This document shows positions 61,122 through 64,000 of a stretch of DNA of 64,000 nucleotides, piece by piece (position 1 is the stretch's first letter; each line of letters starts with the position of its first letter). Below the pieces are notes generated by a model. The model was not told where the DNA came from and searched no databases. It saw only the letters and a program-made list of their open reading frames with translations. A program made the position numbers and the translations under genes. This DNA is from AP-15 sp963814865 (lineage in GTDB: Bacteria; Pseudomonadota; Alphaproteobacteria; ATCC43930; CGMCC-115725), in contig CAWFEN010000014.1 in assembly GCA_963814865.1 (NCBI GenBank), positions 1-64,000 on the forward strand. The letters are read 5' to 3'.

Positions 61122-63395
61122 TCACAGCGCGATCGCATGGTCCCGAGCATAGGCTTCGAGCTTGGGCCGGAGCGAATGATCCGGCCGATTGCCGATTTCG
61201 TCGAGATAGGCGGCGACCGCCGCCGCATCGAGGCTGCGGATCATGGTCTTTACCGGACCGATCGCGGTTCCCGTCATCGACAAAGTCCTGAAGCCGAGCG
61301 CGATCAGCGCCATCGCCTCGATCGGATTGCCCGCCATCTCGCCGCACATGCTGAGTGGCACCCCGGCGGCGGCGGTGCGCGCGATGACGTCGCGAAAGAG
61401 GGTGAGCATCGGCGCGCTGAGCGGATCGTACCGATCGGCCAGTCGCGGGTTGCCGCGATCGCAGGCAAAAAGAAACTGCGTCAGGTCGTTGGTTCCGATC
61501 GAGAGGAAGTCGATGTGCTCGCAGAGCGCCGGCAACTGCCACAACAAGGCCGGCACCTCGAGCATGACCCCGATTTTGACGGATTCGGGCGGCCGTCTCC
61601 CGGTGCTGGCGGCCCGGTTGAGCTCCATGGCGAGAAGTGCCCGGGCACGCTTGAGCTCGGCAATCTCGGCGATCATCGGAAACTTCACCAGCAGGGTTCG
61701 GCTTTCCGCTGCCCGAATGAGGGCGCGCAACTGTTGCCGCAGCATGGCCGGCCGGTCGAGCCCGATGCGGATCGCCCGCCAGCCCATCGCCGGGTTGTCC
61801 TCTACCGCATGCGGCAGATAAGGCAGCACCTTGTCGCCGCCGATATCGAGAGTGCGGAACACAACCGGGCGTCCCGCCGCCTGCTCATATACGCTGCGGT
61901 AGAACTCGGTCTGCTCCTCCACATCCGGGAAGGTGTCCCGAACCATGAACGGCAGTTCGGTGCGAAAGAGCCCGATGCCCTCGGCGCCGGTTGCCGACAA
62001 CTGCGCCAAATCGATCAGCAGCCCGGCATTGAGCAACAGCTTCACCGCAACCCCATCACGGGTGATCGACGGCGCCGAGCGTAGCATGTCGTACAGGGTG
62101 CGGCGGTGAGTCCGCGCGTCGACCGTCGCCGCCACCGATTGGTGAATGTCTTCGCTCGGACGGATCAGGACCTGAGCGTGGTCGCCATCGACGATGACGA
62201 TGTCGCCCGCCTCGATCCGGCTCGTGGCTTCCTCGACCCGCCCGACGACGGGGATGTCGAAGGTACGCGCCACGATTGCCACATGTGCGGTCGGCGACCC
62301 CTCCTCGAGCACGAGCCCGGTGATCCGTCGGTGGGCGTAATCCAACAGCTCGGCCGGCCCCATTGCGCGAGCGACCAGGATGAATTCGGGCGGCAAATCG
62401 GCGCATGTGGCGCCCGGCGGCCGATTGGCGAGATGGCGTTGCAGGCGGTTCGCGAGATCCTCGAGATCGACCAGGCGCTCGCGCAGATAAGGATCAGTAG
62501 CCTGCATCATGCGCGTTCGTGTTTCGTCGCGGACCTTCTGCACCGCCGCTTCGGCAGTCAGGCCGCTGCGGATCGCGTCGGCGATACGCGCCACCCAGCC
62601 GCGATCGGCGGCGAACATGCGGTAGGTTTCGAGAATATCGCGGTGCTCGCCGACGCCGAGCCCGCCATGCGCCGCCACCAGTTCGTCGATCGCTTCGCGC
62701 ATCGCTGCGACCGCATGGCGTAGGCGTTCGAGCTCGGCCGTCACATCCTCGGCTACGAACTGGCGGATCAGCAGCCTGGGTTCGTGCAGCACCGCCGGCC
62801 CGATCGCCAGTCCGGGGTTGAGCCGGACGCCGACGAGCCGGACCGGGAGCATAGCCGCGGCTTGGCTTTGCGCTATTTCGAGCGGGTTGACGAGTTCGCC
62901 GCTGGCGGCAAGCTCGGCGACGATCATCGCGATCGTCTGGAGTACTTCGATCTCGTCCTCATCATAATGGCGCAACGTGCGGTTCTGCACGACGAGAACG
63001 CCCAGCACGCGGCCGCCGCGCAGGATCGGGACGCCCATCAGCGAATGATAGATTTCTTCGCCCGTCTCCGGCCTGTAGGCGAAGTCCGGGTGCGATTGCG
63101 CGTCGGCAAGTGCGAGCGGTCGCGCCGTGGCGGCGATTACCCCGACCAGCCCCTCGCCGACGCGCAGCCGTGTGCGGTGGACGGCTTCCGGGCGCAGACC
63201 CTCGGTCGCGAACAGCTCGAGAACCTCGCCCGCGCGCATGATGTAAGCCGAGCAGACCTCGGCCACCATCTCGGCGGCAACGACGCGGACGATGCGGTCG
63301 AGCCGCTCCTGCGCGGTACCCGAGCCCGCCATGATGTCGCGAAGCCGGCGCAGCAGGCGGCGGGTCCCGCTGACGCTCCCTGCAACCTCCGTCAT
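61122..63395 (-). CDS. ptsP: Phosphoenolpyruvate-protein phosphotransferase PtsP (nitrogen PTS)
   Basis: A 757-residue EI-Ntr. An N-terminal GAF domain (about residues 20-165: RVVAAEMVAEVCSAYIMRAG, SHPDFAYRPETGEEIYHSLM), then the EI part with the phospho-histidine motif LEEGSPTAHVAIVARTFDIP, and the PEP-binding TIM barrel (EGIGLFRTELPFMVRDTF, IGTNDLTQFLFACDRGNPRL, MCGEMAGNPIEAMALIALGF). Senses glutamine and starts the Ntr phosphorelay. Start overlaps the stop of the nitronate monooxygenase gene (ATGA). Confidence 0.95.
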   Translation of the reverse strand: MTEVAGSVSGTRRLLRRLRDIMAGSGTAQERLDRIVRVVAAEMVAEVCSAYIMRAGEVLELFATEGLRPEAVHRTRLRVGEGLVGVIAATARPLALADAQSHPDFAYRPETGEEIYHSLMGVPILRGGRVLGVLVVQNRTLRHYDEDEIEVLQTIAMIVAELAASGELVNPLEIAQSQAAAMLPVRLVGVRLNPGLAIGPAVLHEPRLLIRQFVAEDVTAELERLRHAVAAMREAIDELVAAHGGLGVGEHRDILETYRMFAADRGWVARIADAIRSGLTAEAAVQKVRDETRTRMMQATDPYLRERLVDLEDLANRLQRHLANRPPGATCADLPPEFILVARAMGPAELLDYAHRRITGLVLEEGSPTAHVAIVARTFDIPVVGRVEEATSRIEAGDIVIVDGDHAQVLIRPSEDIHQSVAATVDARTHRRTLYDMLRSAPSITRDGVAVKLLLNAGLLIDLAQLSATGAEGIGLFRTELPFMVRDTFPDVEEQTEFYRSVYEQAAGRPVVFRTLDIGGDKVLPYLPHAVEDNPAMGWRAIRIGLDRPAMLRQQLRALIRAAESRTLLVKFPMIAEIAELKRARALLAMELNRAASTGRRPPESVKIGVMLEVPALLWQLPALCEHIDFLSIGTNDLTQFLFACDRGNPRLADRYDPLSAPMLTLFRDVIARTAAAGVPLSMCGEMAGNPIEAMALIALGFRTLSMTGTAIGPVKTMIRSLDAAAVAAYLDEIGNRPDHSLRPKLEAYARDHAIAL

Positions 63396-64000
63396 TGCCG
63401 TCCGCCCCAGCTCCCCGCCCGGTCCCTCCGGGCCGCACTCGGCTGGTCGGGGGCAAACCCGCTGCGCCCGGCGAGCACGGTGATCGCCTGGTCGACGAGT
63501 TCCGCGAGAATCTCGGCGGTACTCTGCCCGCGGGTCACAAAGCAGACGCTCTGCCCCGCCATCAGCGAGCCCGCCTCGACATCGCCGTCAATTACCGCCC
63601 GGCGCAGTGCACCCGCCCAGAAATGCTCGATCTCGAGCTGTGCCGCTTTTTGCGACACTTCGCCTCGGGCAAACCGGTCGATCAGCTCACGCTGAACCGC
63701 GAGAAACCGATCGGTCGCCGGGTTGGCGAGCGCCCGGACGGGGATGACCGGAAAGCGTGGGTCGAGCTGTACCGAGGCGACGGCATCGCGGGCCGCGGCA
63801 CGGATAAAGGCCTGCTTGAAGCGCGGATGGGCGATCGATTCGTCGGCGCAGACGAAGCGGGTGCCGAGCTGAACCCCTGCCGCACCCATCTCGAGATAAG
63901 CCAGCATGGCCTCGCCGCGCCCGATCCCGCCCGCGACAAAGACCGGGACATCGGCGAGATGCGGGAGGATTTCCTGCGCCAGCACACTGGTCGAGACCGG
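63392..64000 (-). CDS. Nitronate monooxygenase (2-nitropropane dioxygenase family), partial
   Basis: The C-terminal 200 residues of an FMN-dependent nitronate monooxygenase; the N-terminus lies beyond the right edge. Visible: FVAGGIGRGEAMLAYLEMGA (FMN-phosphate site), AGVQLGTRFVCADESIAHPR, FPVIPVRALANPATDRFLAV, and SLMAGQSVCFVTRGQSTAEI. It overlaps the ptsP start by ATGA, so the two are co-transcribed. Substrate could be nitronate or an acyl compound, as in FabK-like relatives. Confidence 0.88.
   Translation of the reverse strand, partial: PVSTSVLAQEILPHLADVPVFVAGGIGRGEAMLAYLEMGAAGVQLGTRFVCADESIAHPRFKQAFIRAAARDAVASVQLDPRFPVIPVRALANPATDRFLAVQRELIDRFARGEVSQKAAQLEIEHFWAGALRRAVIDGDVEAGSLMAGQSVCFVTRGQSTAEILAELVDQAITVLAGRSGFAPDQPSAARRDRAGSWGGRQ

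Noticed and set aside
1..64000. rRNA, tRNA and CRISPR arrays
   Set aside because: No recognisable cloverleaf, rRNA segment or regularly spaced repeat was found by eye.

Overview
The window is GC-rich chromosomal DNA of an alphaproteobacterium carrying one large prophage-like element. The evidence for Alphaproteobacteria is a gcrA cell-cycle regulator gene, a DUF4167 gene, the dapF-mtaB-ftsY cluster, and the order rodZ-like / ispG / hisS / prfA / prmC / DUF4167 / clpB. A Rhodospirillales-like host is my inference from gene style only; no rRNA or tRNA is present to confirm it.

Layout. 1-2340: a minus-strand cobalt-uptake operon (cbtB, cbtA, NiCoT permease) behind a cobalamin riboswitch. 2490-2745: a decayed transposase remnant. 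3013-12501: mixed accessory metabolism, with a Tat-exported carboxylesterase, small exported proteins (DUF2147, TPR), a Tat lactonase-type beta-propeller, a cupin, a luciferase-like oxidoreductase, an FAD oxidoreductase and a flavin reductase. 12574-19964: housekeeping genes dapF, mtaB, ftsY, a NUDIX hydrolase, a methyltransferase, gcrA, yqgE and an NHL-repeat propeller. 20094-51975: a prophage of about 32 kb, nearly all on the minus strand. 52026-64000: clpB, DUF4167, prmC, prfA, hisS, ispG, rodZ-like, ptsP and a nitronate monooxygenase that runs off the edge.

The prophage reads from right to left: S24 repressor (plus strand) facing overlapping divergent promoters; a GcrA-C-terminus-like small protein; a DUF6456 protein; TerS and TerL; a decoration-like protein; five consecutive genes that each encode an N-terminal signal peptide; portal; several fibre-like virion proteins; a protease-scaffold fusion; major capsid with an inserted beta-domain; connectors; tail tube; frameshifted tail chaperone; tape measure; the DUF2460 / DUF2163 / NlpC / large tail protein block also known from RcGTA-like tails; and lysis genes. 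No integrase, replication gene or att repeat was seen, so it is either a defective or domesticated element or one whose integration genes lie elsewhere.

Five genes, three of them normally essential or strongly conserved (dapF, prfA, mtaB), carry single-base frame changes. The most economical reading is consensus indel error in this assembly, but it affects how the annotation should be used. The most interesting items are the signal-peptide cassette inside the head module, the phage protein resembling the GcrA sigma-interacting domain, the 11-fold repeat protein, the three-repeat spike, the candidate -1 frameshift in the tail chaperone, and two short coupled ORFs in the tail module.
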